Source of the DNA: Eubacterium sp.
GTDB lineage: Bacteria > Bacillota > Clostridia > Oscillospirales > Acutalibacteraceae
NCBI GenBank assembly: GCA_029052085.1
Contig: JAIDJS010000213.1
Span: 1-7,047 of the forward strand
DNA length: 7,047 nt
Reading direction: 5' to 3'
The notes under the pieces were generated by a model. That model made no database searches. It saw only the letters and a list, made by a program, of their open reading frames with translations, and was not told where the DNA came from. This document shows, in pieces, positions 1 through 5,584 of the stretch; positions within the stretch are counted from its first letter, which is position 1; every line of letters begins with the position of its first letter. The position numbers and the translations under genes are program-made.

Positions 1-2059
1 GATAAACACCGTCCATTCCCTTATTCATATTTTCACCGTTTTCGTTTCGCAGAAAGCCCGTTATATTCTTATTGTCATCATAAACAGTATATGAATAATA
101 GCCTGCTTCCTCATCCCAGCACAAATCATTGAGCGCCCTTGTACAGCGGTTGATTTCGTTTTCAAAAAACGCAGCATCCCCGGCTTTGCCCATATCCTCA
201 GCAGCCATTTTCATTATCTTGGCCGCAAGAATGATATGTGAGGTTGAAATACAGGGGCAGATTTTATGCATCATCTTCTTATCAATCATATAAACCTGAG
301 CAGGATAATCATCCATACCCGAACAGGAATACCAGTAATCATATGTTGTTAAAAGATTATTGCCGAATTTGCCTGTTGTTGAGCCCTCAGTAATACCGGC
401 AATATACTGATAATATCTGAGCATTTTATCATAAAGCGCATAAAGCGGTTTTCTGTTTCTGCTTTTCTTAAGAAGCTCTCCGTACTGTGCGAACTGGGTC
501 GGAACAAGGCTTCCGTGAAGCAGAAACGCATAATCCTTATTGTCCTCATCAGCAAGATAGGTTTCAAGAATATACTGTGATTTTTCAATGCTGTATTCAA
601 GCACACCAACACCGATAATACCGCTGTCCCACGTATAAAAACTATCCCATCTTTTACCGGGAGTAAAATGAACCACATTCTCGCCGTGCTTATAAAGCGG
701 ATAAACAACATTTGTTAACAACGTTGTTTTCAGAATTTCAGTTGATAAATCATACTTTTTGCCTGCTTCATTAAATTCGGCAATGCCCTCTGCCTGTTCA
801 GCAGCTTTTATAATGCTTTCATATTCAGCAAAGGCAAGAGGATTCATCCTTTTCTTTGAAACAACCATATATTCCGTATGCTCGGAATTCGGCTCTATAT
901 AAATAGATTTAACCAGTGTATTATGGAAAAAGCCGTCATCGCTCTTTTTGTTTTTAAAGCTTCCGGAAAAGGTTTCGCGAAGTTCATCATATGTATGATC
1001 ACCGTTTGAAAGTCTGTTTGACAGTGCATCTTCAAGACAACCGCTGTCTAGCGTTCTCTGCCTTGTTCTCTCATTGTGAGTAAGCACATAATATGTTTCG
1101 TCTGTTTCGGGATACGTAAGGCTTATTCTTTTTCCAAGTCCGGCATCCTCTGCTTCAATCTGAGGAATAACCCCTCTTTCCTGCATAGAAACGGAAATTT
1201 TATCCGCATCGCCCTTTTCGGTTATTGCAAAGAAATCAAGCTCAATGCCTGCTGTACCGAGGCTTTCAAAAACAAGCTTTTTTGAAGAACTGTCATAAGG
1301 AAACGTAATGAGAGCAAGCTCTTCATTTTCAGGCAGAATAACCCTTTTGCCGTTCAGCATAAATTCTGCATTGCTGCCCTCAACCGTTCTGTATCTTACA
1401 GTAACAACCGGATTTTCAAAAACTTCTGATGATACCGTATATGTAACCTTATCTCCCTTTTCACAGCCGAAAGGCTTTAAATTTAAAATCGGAACATGGT
1501 AATTCTCGCATCTGTCACCAAGTCCGAAGCCGCCGTAAAAACGATAATCTGCAAACTGGCCTTTCTTCATTCCGTCTGTATTCTGATTATCCCACGGACG
1601 GGAAACGGCGTATGTAAATTCATCATAATCAAGCGCATTTACAAATACACATTTTTCAGGAAAAGAAACGCGACAGTATTTTACACTTGGATATTCAAGA
1701 GCAGAAAACGCATTCAGCACACAGTTCTGCTTTAAATCCGTATTGTTTACAAATCTGCACCGCATAAGATATGCTTCATCCTCCATTTTTGTAAAGGAAA
1801 CATCGGCATAAATCATATCCTTCCATAAAAGCTCATAGCGATATGAATAATAGGAATAATCGCCGTTGCAGTGCCAGAGATGATAGCTGCTTGGTATTGT
1901 AACATTGGGAACAGGAACAGAAGAATTCCAGATAGTAGGATGTACAATAAAATCAAATCTTGCACCCGCTTCTGCCTGATTTTCAACCATTCTTGAAATT
2001 CCCATATATTTTTTTGAATAAGGTCCCCATAGAGGCATTGAATGTTTAATTTCTGTCAT
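1..2059 (-). CDS. GH63-like glycoside hydrolase, C-terminal end outside the window
   Basis: This is an open frame of 686 codons with no stop, running off the left edge. It starts at ATG 2059-2057, with AAAGGG (2074-2069) nine bases upstream. The N-terminal ~380 residues look like a beta-rich domain. From about residue 400 the sequence becomes helical, as expected for an (alpha/alpha)6 barrel. WDSFYTWDSG lies at residues 471-480 and SGMDDYP at 580-586. The latter matches the SG-L-DDYPR signature of GH63 enzymes (processing alpha-glucosidase I and bacterial relatives), where an Asp in or near this motif is the general acid. The catalytic base expected nearer the C terminus is beyond the window. 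There is no signal peptide, so a cytosolic enzyme acting on an imported alpha-linked oligosaccharide or glycoside is inferred. The substrate cannot be read from the sequence. It is transcribed alone, divergently from the MATE gene. Family assignment is fairly secure; GH37/GH15-like barrels are the alternatives. Confidence 0.8.
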   Translation of the reverse strand, partial: MTEIKHSMPLWGPYSKKYMGISRMVENQAEAGARFDFIVHPTIWNSSVPVPNVTIPSSYHLWHCNGDYSYYSYRYELLWKDMIYADVSFTKMEDEAYLMRCRFVNNTDLKQNCVLNAFSALEYPSVKYCRVSFPEKCVFVNALDYDEFTYAVSRPWDNQNTDGMKKGQFADYRFYGGFGLGDRCENYHVPILNLKPFGCEKGDKVTYTVSSEVFENPVVTVRYRTVEGSNAEFMLNGKRVILPENEELALITFPYDSSSKKLVFESLGTAGIELDFFAITEKGDADKISVSMQERGVIPQIEAEDAGLGKRISLTYPETDETYYVLTHNERTRQRTLDSGCLEDALSNRLSNGDHTYDELRETFSGSFKNKKSDDGFFHNTLVKSIYIEPNSEHTEYMVVSKKRMNPLAFAEYESIIKAAEQAEGIAEFNEAGKKYDLSTEILKTTLLTNVVYPLYKHGENVVHFTPGKRWDSFYTWDSGIIGVGVLEYSIEKSQYILETYLADEDNKDYAFLLHGSLVPTQFAQYGELLKKSRNRKPLYALYDKMLRYYQYIAGITEGSTTGKFGNNLLTTYDYWYSCSGMDDYPAQVYMIDKKMMHKICPCISTSHIILAAKIMKMAAEDMGKAGDAAFFENEINRCTRALNDLCWDEEAGYYSYTVYDDNKNITGFLRNENGENMNKGMDGVY

Positions 2060-2091
2060 TGTTTATCGCCCTTTAATTTTTATTTATAGTA

Positions 2092-2120
2092 ATAATACTT
2101 TTATTAAAACTGTTTGTCAA
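2092..2120 (-). promoter_or_regulatory. Promoter of the GH63-like gene
   Basis: On the minus strand a perfect -35 TTGACA (2120-2115) is followed after 17 bases by -10 TATTAT (2097-2092). Transcription would start near 2085, giving a short leader of about 25 bases that contains the ribosome binding site AAAGGG. There is no room for a leader riboswitch on this side. It lies back to back with the MATE promoter, only about 35 bases apart, so one regulator bound between them could affect both. Confidence 0.75.
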
Positions 2121-2154
2121 TAGATTATATATTATATTTATTTTCATATAATTA

Positions 2155-2183
2155 TTGACATAATAAGCTATATCTTATATACT
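2155..2183 (+). promoter_or_regulatory. Promoter of the riboswitch-MATE transcript
   Basis: TTGACA (2155-2160), a 17-base spacer and TATACT (2178-2183) form a near-consensus vegetative promoter. The predicted start is about 2190, immediately before the first hairpin of the structured leader. This leaves roughly 195 bases of untranslated RNA before the MATE start codon. Confidence 0.8.
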
Positions 2184-2189
2184 ATGTCT

Positions 2190-2306
2190 TGCTGCATCCG
2201 GCAGAAAAATTAAACATTTGGTCATCGGAGAACGCACAGCCGCAGCTGTGTTGTTGAAAAGATGTCGAGTGCGCTCGGTTATTGTTAATAATCGGGCGCC
2301 TTTTTT
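2190..2306 (+). ncRNA. Candidate guanidine-IV (mepA motif) riboswitch leader
   Basis: A structured leader lies between a strong promoter and a MATE transporter gene. Hairpin 1 pairs CTGC (2192-2195) with GCAG (2201-2204) around loop ATCCG. Loop bases TCCG (2197-2200) can pair with CGGA (2226-2229), giving a possible pseudoknot. CGCAC (2233-2237) can pair with GTGCG (2269-2273), extended by GAG (2228-2230) with CTC (2274-2276) across an AA bulge. This would sequester the 5' arm of the terminator at 2271-2306, so it behaves as an antiterminator. CACAGC/GCTGTG (2235-2250) can form a small internal hairpin. The guanidine-IV class (mepA motif) is known to sit upstream of MepA-type MATE genes in Firmicutes and to act as a transcriptional ON switch. 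The assignment rests on context and architecture, not on a covariance-model hit. Another ligand class or a small-molecule attenuator is possible. Confidence 0.55.
2271..2306 (+). terminator. Intrinsic terminator in the MATE leader
   Basis: The 13-base arm 2271-2283 pairs with 2287-2299 around loop GTT, including G-U pairs, and is followed by C and six T (2301-2306). It stands about 80 bases before the MATE start codon and after a strong promoter, so it attenuates that gene rather than ending another one. Its 5' arm overlaps GTGCG, which can alternatively pair with CGCAC at 2233-2237. Confidence 0.85.
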
Positions 2307-2385
2307 ATTTCCTGCCAAGGTTCAGACTGCTATGAGCTAATCAGGATTTTGCAAAATTTTACATCTAATAGAAAAGGAGAAAATA

Positions 2386-3714
2386 ATGAGAATTAAATTA
2401 TCAGATCATTTCAACTTTAAAAAGCTTATTTGTTTTGTAATTCCATCTGTTTGTATGATGATTTTTACTTCAATTTACAGCGTTGTAGATGGTTTTTTTG
2501 TTTCAAATTATGCAGGAAAAACGCCGTTTGCTGCTTTAAATCTTATCTATCCTCTTCTTATGATGCTTGCAGCCCTTGGATTTATGATCGGAACAGGCGG
2601 AAGCGCAGTTGTTTCAAAAACACTTGGAGAGGGCAAAAGAAAAGCAGCAAATGAATACTTTTCAATGCTTGTTTATGCCGCGTTAATCGGCGGAATTGTA
2701 ATAAGCATATTCGGCTTAATATTTTTAAAACCGATTGCAATTGCTCTTGGAGCCGATGAGGATATGCTTGGCTACTGCCTTCTTTACGGAAGAATTCTTC
2801 TTTGCGCTCTTCCGTTTTTCATTCTTCAGAATGTGTTTCAGAGCTTTTTCGTAACTGCCGAAAAGCCAACACTGGGTTTGCTTGTTACAATCGGAGCCGG
2901 ACTTACAAATATTTTTCTTGATTATCTTCTTGTTGGTGTTTTAAAATACGGACTTGCAGGAGCAGCTGCCGCAACCGCTGTAAGTCAGATAATAGGCGGA
3001 ACCATCCCGATTATCTATTTTGCTGTAAAAAACAACAGCCTTTTAAGGCTTACAAAATGCAGGTTTTACGGAAGAATTCTTCTTAAAACCTGCACAAACG
3101 GCTCATCAGAGCTTATGACAACGATTTCATCCTCTCTTGTTAATATGCTTTATAATTTACAGCTTATAAAGCTTGCCGGAGAAAATGGTATTGCGGCATA
3201 TGGAGTTATCATGTATGTAAACTTTATATTTGTTGCCATTTTCCTCGGATATTCTATCGGAAGTGCACCTGTAATAGGCTATCATTACGGTGCTGAAAAT
3301 CATAAAGAATTAAAAGGTCTTTTAAAGAAAAGTCTTGTAATAACTGCTGCCTGCGGAATTATTCTTACTGTTTCGGCTATTTTGCTGGCTTCTCCTTTGT
3401 CAAAGATTTTTGTAGGCTATGATGAAGAGCTGTTCCGCCTTACGCTAAACGGATTTAAATTATTCTCTTTATCCTTCCTGATAACAGGATTCAACATTTT
3501 TGCTTCTTCATTTTTTACGGCTCTTGGAAACGGATTTGTTTCGGCAGCAATTTCGTTTTCAAGAACATTGCTGTTTCAGATTGCATCCGTTCTTCTGCTG
3601 CCGTTACTTTTCGGACTGAACGGAATATGGCTTGCCGTAGTTGCGGCAGAGGCACTTTCCATTATCGTTACAGCAGCATTTTTATTAAAAAATAAAAAGC
3701 GTTATCATTATTAA
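2386..3714 (+). CDS. MATE-family multidrug/cation efflux transporter, MepA-like
   Basis: This is a 442-residue integral membrane protein, the usual length for the MATE family, with about twelve hydrophobic segments in two six-helix halves. The halves are separated by a polar loop around residues 213-235. The N-terminal half has the typical YSVVDGFFVSNYAG stretch (about 31-44) and GTGGSAVVSKTLGEGK (about 69-84), characteristic of MepA-type MATE proteins. IGSAPVIGYHYGAEN (about 292-306) is the matching motif of the second half. Such transporters exchange Na+ or H+ for cationic drugs or small organic cations across the cytoplasmic membrane. AGGAG (2375-2379) lies six bases before the ATG and supports this start. 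The gene is monocistronic, behind a leader with a terminator. If the leader is a guanidine-IV switch, guanidinium or a guanidine-like compound is the likely inducer and perhaps the substrate (inference). The frame is intact. Confidence 0.93.
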   Translation: MRIKLSDHFNFKKLICFVIPSVCMMIFTSIYSVVDGFFVSNYAGKTPFAALNLIYPLLMMLAALGFMIGTGGSAVVSKTLGEGKRKAANEYFSMLVYAALIGGIVISIFGLIFLKPIAIALGADEDMLGYCLLYGRILLCALPFFILQNVFQSFFVTAEKPTLGLLVTIGAGLTNIFLDYLLVGVLKYGLAGAAAATAVSQIIGGTIPIIYFAVKNNSLLRLTKCRFYGRILLKTCTNGSSELMTTISSSLVNMLYNLQLIKLAGENGIAAYGVIMYVNFIFVAIFLGYSIGSAPVIGYHYGAENHKELKGLLKKSLVITAACGIILTVSAILLASPLSKIFVGYDEELFRLTLNGFKLFSLSFLITGFNIFASSFFTALGNGFVSAAISFSRTLLFQIASVLLLPLLFGLNGIWLAVVAAEALSIIVTAAFLLKNKKRYHY

Positions 3715-3722
3715 TTTTAACC

Positions 3723-3760
3723 TATCTGCACCTTGAATTTTACACTTTGAGGTGCAGATA
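3723..3760 (+). other. Stable hairpin after the MATE gene, no U-tract
   Basis: TATCTGCACCTT (3723-3734) pairs with GAGGTGCAGATA (3749-3760), a 12-base stem with a 14-base loop, beginning eight bases after the MATE stop. It is followed by A bases rather than T on the plus strand, and no T-run follows it on the minus strand. It is therefore not a canonical intrinsic terminator. It may protect the mRNA 3' end or act as a weak or factor-assisted terminator. Confidence 0.6.
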
Positions 3761-3790
3761 AAAAAATATTAAAATAATTAAAAAAATGTA

Positions 3791-3819
3791 TTGACATTGC
3801 AAATGATATTTGCTATTAT
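3791..3819 (+). promoter_or_regulatory. Promoter of tRNA-Asn
   Basis: A perfect TTGACA (3791-3796), a 17-base spacer and TATTAT (3814-3819) lie just upstream of the tRNA. The start would be near 3826, leaving about 15 bases of 5' leader for RNase P removal. The gene has its own terminator, so it is a single-tRNA transcription unit. Confidence 0.85.
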
Positions 3820-3840
3820 ATTAAAGCACTTGAGAGACAT

Positions 3841-3916
3841 TCCTCTATAGCTCAGTCGGTAGAGCATGCGGCTGTTAACCGCAGGGTCGTTGGTTCGAGT
3901 CCAACTGGGGGAGCCA
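3841..3916 (+). tRNA. tRNA-Asn (anticodon GTT), CCA encoded
   Basis: This is a 76-base cloverleaf. The acceptor stem TCCTCTA (3841-3847) pairs with TGGGGGA (3906-3912). The D stem is GCTC/GAGC (3850-3853, 3862-3865). The anticodon stem is TGCGG/CCGCA (3867-3871, 3879-3883) with loop CTGTTAA, placing anticodon GTT at 3874-3876. The T stem is GTTGG/CCAAC with loop TTCGAGT. G is the discriminator base and CCA (3914-3916) is encoded. It decodes AAC and AAU as asparagine. All stems pair, with only G-U wobbles in the acceptor, so it should be functional. Confidence 0.97.
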
Positions 3917-3918
3917 CA

Positions 3919-3949
3919 AACCTCGTAACTTAGGTTACGAGGTTTTTTT
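3919..3949 (+). terminator. Terminator of tRNA-Asn
   Basis: AACCTCGTAAC (3919-3929), loop TTAG and GTTACGAGGTT (3934-3944) form an 11-base perfect stem running into a T tract to 3949. It starts two bases after the encoded CCA, so it ends the tRNA transcript and insulates the downstream operon from read-through. Confidence 0.93.
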
Positions 3950-4050
3950 GTTGTCTATGCAAATAAAGTTGCCTTGCATCATACTTATAAAAAAGAACAA
4001 ATGAATGATATTCCCGTTTTTTTCTTACATAAACTTTTTCTTGACAAACG

Positions 4051-4101
4051 GCCATCAATCCCTTAACAAAAGGATTGATGGCTGAAGCCATCAATCCCTT
4101 A
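4051..4101. repeat. Three-arm alternating repeat overlapping the operon promoter
   Basis: GCCATCAATCC occurs at 4051-4061 and again at 4087-4097, with its exact reverse complement GGATTGATGGC at 4072-4082 between them. The two direct copies both extend to GCCATCAATCCCTTA (4051-4065, 4087-4101). The middle arm can pair with either neighbour. The right-hand pair forms a 26-base palindrome, 4072-4097, with 12-base arms and a two-base centre. The palindrome centres are about 18 bases apart. The middle arm covers the putative -35 and the right arm touches the -10, as expected for a repressor operator. If transcribed from further upstream it could instead form two mutually exclusive RNA hairpins. 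Confidence 0.85.
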
Positions 4102-4105
4102 TAAT
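4075..4105 (+). promoter_or_regulatory. Probable promoter of the DUF2589 operon
   Basis: A perfect TATAAT (4100-4105) lies 45-50 bases before the first ribosome binding site. The best -35 is TTGATG (4075-4080), which matches four of six consensus positions but has a long 19-base spacer, so the promoter may be weak or need an activator. The start would be near 4112. A separate TTGACA at 4041-4046 has only a poor -10 (TAACAA, 4064-4069) at 17 bases. The three-arm repeat overlaps both. Confidence 0.5.
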
Positions 4106-4142
4106 AAAAGCAGCTAATTCCATATAGCAATGGGCAAAAAAG

Positions 4143-4147
4143 GGAGG
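4143..4147 (+). promoter_or_regulatory. Ribosome binding site that fixes the first DUF2589 start
   Basis: GGAGG at 4143-4147 lies only one base before an ATG at 4149, too close for initiation there. It is ten bases before the in-frame ATG at 4158, which is a workable distance. The start at 4158 is therefore preferred, removing three residues from the longest reading. Confidence 0.75.
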
Positions 4148-4157
4148 GATGTTGACA

Positions 4158-4664
4158 ATGGCTAAACGAGAAAATTTTAATGACCTTATAAGCTCAATTC
4201 AGGAGGCCTTTCTTCAGGTAAATAAACTTTCGGAAATGCAGCACTTGGATATGCTGAAGAATTATTTTGATGAAAAAAACAATCCTGTATGCATCAATAT
4301 AAATTATCCGTATTTAAGTGAAAACGGAAATATAGCATATCACAGCGTTTCTGTTCCGAAGCTTTGTCTTGTGCCTATATCATCATTAAAGCTGAATGAG
4401 GTGCTGGTAGACTTCAAAGTAAAATTATACGGCAAAATACAATTAAAAGATTACTCGGAAAATCATCAGAGAAAAGCAAATTTGAAATCAGCTAATGAAA
4501 ATTCATTATTTGAGAAATCATACCTTGGGTATATTCCCGGCGGTTTCGGTATTCGCAATGATAACAGCGACAGCTATGCGAATATCAGTCTGAAATTCAC
4601 TGCGGAGCAGCCACCCGAGGGATTGATGCGTATCAGCGACGAAATGCTGAAAATTATGATTTAA
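4158..4664 (+). CDS. DUF2589-family protein, divergent paralogue (first operon gene)
   Basis: This is a 168-residue soluble protein without signal peptide or membrane segment. The N-terminal ~38 residues are helical. Residues 65-90 contain VSVPKLCLVPISSLKLNEVL, the pattern of small and hydrophobic residues (VP-L-LVPI-SL---EV-VDF) seen in DUF2589 proteins. The C terminus has PPEGLMRISDEML (152-164), equivalent to MPEGLSRMLDIL in the next gene. The polar middle (about 98-120) is variable. The next gene is a clear DUF2589 member, so this is read as a divergent second paralogue. A heteromeric complex of the two is inferred. The biochemical role of DUF2589 is not known to me. The start at 4158 follows from GGAGG spacing. 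It is the first gene of a four-gene operon, with 20 bases to the next start. Confidence 0.75.
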   Translation: MAKRENFNDLISSIQEAFLQVNKLSEMQHLDMLKNYFDEKNNPVCININYPYLSENGNIAYHSVSVPKLCLVPISSLKLNEVLVDFKVKLYGKIQLKDYSENHQRKANLKSANENSLFEKSYLGYIPGGFGIRNDNSDSYANISLKFTAEQPPEGLMRISDEMLKIMI

Positions 4665-4684
4665 TAAAACGGAGGTAATTACAA

Positions 4685-5299
4685 ATGGCTGAAGAATTAA
4701 TCAAAATGGCAGATCAATTTGCCGGCTTGGATATGGCAGCATTAATCGGCGGTCCGCTGAAAGCTGCCTGCAATGCGCAGATGATGCTTGCAGCATCTAC
4801 GGCAGACTTTATTGAAGAGGTTGGTCTTGAAAAACCTGATGAAAACGGCATACGAAAAGTAAGAACTACTTCATTTTCATTTACCCGTACATCTGATCCG
4901 TCAAACGAGGGTGTATCCGGCAAAGAGGAAGTAACTATGAACGTACCTTTTTTATCTATCATTAAAATTCCCACATTAATGGTGGATAAGGTAAATATTA
5001 CCTTTGATATGGAGGTTAAATCCTCATTTTCCTCAGAGAAAACTTCGGATCAAAAAGGCGAATTAGCCGCTTCCGCCGGCTTAAAAATCGGCCCATTCAA
5101 TATGAATGTTAAAATAAAGGGCTCTGTGTCCTGCCACGAAAGCAATACAAGAAAAAGCGACAATTCCGCCAAATATCATGTTGAAGTCAGTGCCACGGAT
5201 TCCGGAATGCCTGAGGGCCTTTCCCGAATGCTTGATATTCTTGCCACGGCAAGTGCACCGGTATCCGTAAAAGCAGCAGAACCCACCAAGGCATCTTAA
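4685..5299 (+). CDS. DUF2589-family protein (second operon gene)
   Basis: This 204-residue soluble protein shows the full DUF2589 pattern in order. LIGGPLKAACNAQMMLAAST (20-39) leads into ADFIEEVG. Then come VRTTSFSFTR (59-68), VPFLSIIKIPTLMVDKVNI (87-105) with FDMEV, and a glycine/serine-rich segment ending in IGPFNMNVKIKGSVSCHES (135-153). NTRKSDNSAKYHVEVSATDSG (154-174) and PEGLSRMLDIL (176-186) finish the domain. The alternating pattern suggests a mostly beta structure after an N-terminal helix. A low-complexity tail of about 15 residues follows (SAPVSVKAAEPTKAS). Family members are of unknown function and are often found as adjacent paralogues (general recollection). GGAGG at 4671-4675, nine bases before ATG, is a strong ribosome binding site, so this may be the most abundant product of the operon. 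Confidence 0.9.
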   Translation: MAEELIKMADQFAGLDMAALIGGPLKAACNAQMMLAASTADFIEEVGLEKPDENGIRKVRTTSFSFTRTSDPSNEGVSGKEEVTMNVPFLSIIKIPTLMVDKVNITFDMEVKSSFSSEKTSDQKGELAASAGLKIGPFNMNVKIKGSVSCHESNTRKSDNSAKYHVEVSATDSGMPEGLSRMLDILATASAPVSVKAAEPTKAS

Positions 5300-5300
5300 A

Positions 5301-5567
5301 ATGAAAAATGCGGCTTCTCTTTACGATATGAATTATGTGCATCGCCTTGTGCTGGGAAATGACAATCCCGAAACGCAGCCGGATGAACAGAAATATAAAA
5401 AACAGCTGAAACTGTTAAACCGCTGTCTTTCCGACACACCCAAAGGAAAAATAATAGGCCAGGAAAAAAATTTTTATATCCTGAATATTGGCGAGCATCA
5501 GGTTGTTATGCAGTATATTGTTTACCATATCGGCTTCAGCAGAAAACCTTATTGGCTGGATCAATAA
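5301..5567 (+). CDS. Small protein of unknown family in the DUF2589 operon
   Basis: This 88-residue protein is one I do not recognise as a named domain. The first ~45 residues are polar and probably helical, with a charged stretch PDEQKYKKQLKLLNR (27-41). The second half reads as a beta-rich core: KGKIIGQEKNFYILNIGEHQ (48-67), then VVMQYIVYHIGF, ending in KPYWL. There is no signal peptide or membrane segment. It starts one base after the stop of the DUF2589 gene and has only a weak AAGG upstream (5288-5291). Translational coupling to that gene is therefore likely, and fixed stoichiometry or partner folding with the DUF2589 protein is inferred. Confidence 0.75.
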   Translation: MKNAASLYDMNYVHRLVLGNDNPETQPDEQKYKKQLKLLNRCLSDTPKGKIIGQEKNFYILNIGEHQVVMQYIVYHIGFSRKPYWLDQ

Positions 5568-5584
5568 TGATAAAGGAGTAAATT

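Noticed and set aside
2225..2275. Cyclic-di-GMP-I or ykkC guanidine-I riboswitch in the MATE leader
   Set aside because: An ACGCA string superficially recalls GEMM elements, but the flanking conserved segments are missing. The long conserved guanidine-I core is also not present.
4051..4101. Start of a CRISPR array
   Set aside because: There are only three short arms, the middle one is inverted, and the spacing is about ten and four bases, unlike direct repeats with uniform spacers.
3930..4130. 66-codon open frame on the minus strand between the tRNA terminator and the operon
   Set aside because: It reads through the tRNA terminator and the three-arm repeat, and its internal KGLMA repetition is only the DNA repeat translated. 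There is no ribosome binding site.
4149..4157. Earlier ATG for the first DUF2589 gene
   Set aside because: It lies one base after GGAGG, too close to be used. The ATG at 4158 has normal spacing.
4619..4628. Extra copy of the operator arm (GGGATTGATG) near the end of the first DUF2589 gene
   Set aside because: It is a single half-site inside coding sequence without a partner arm, and chance is sufficient.
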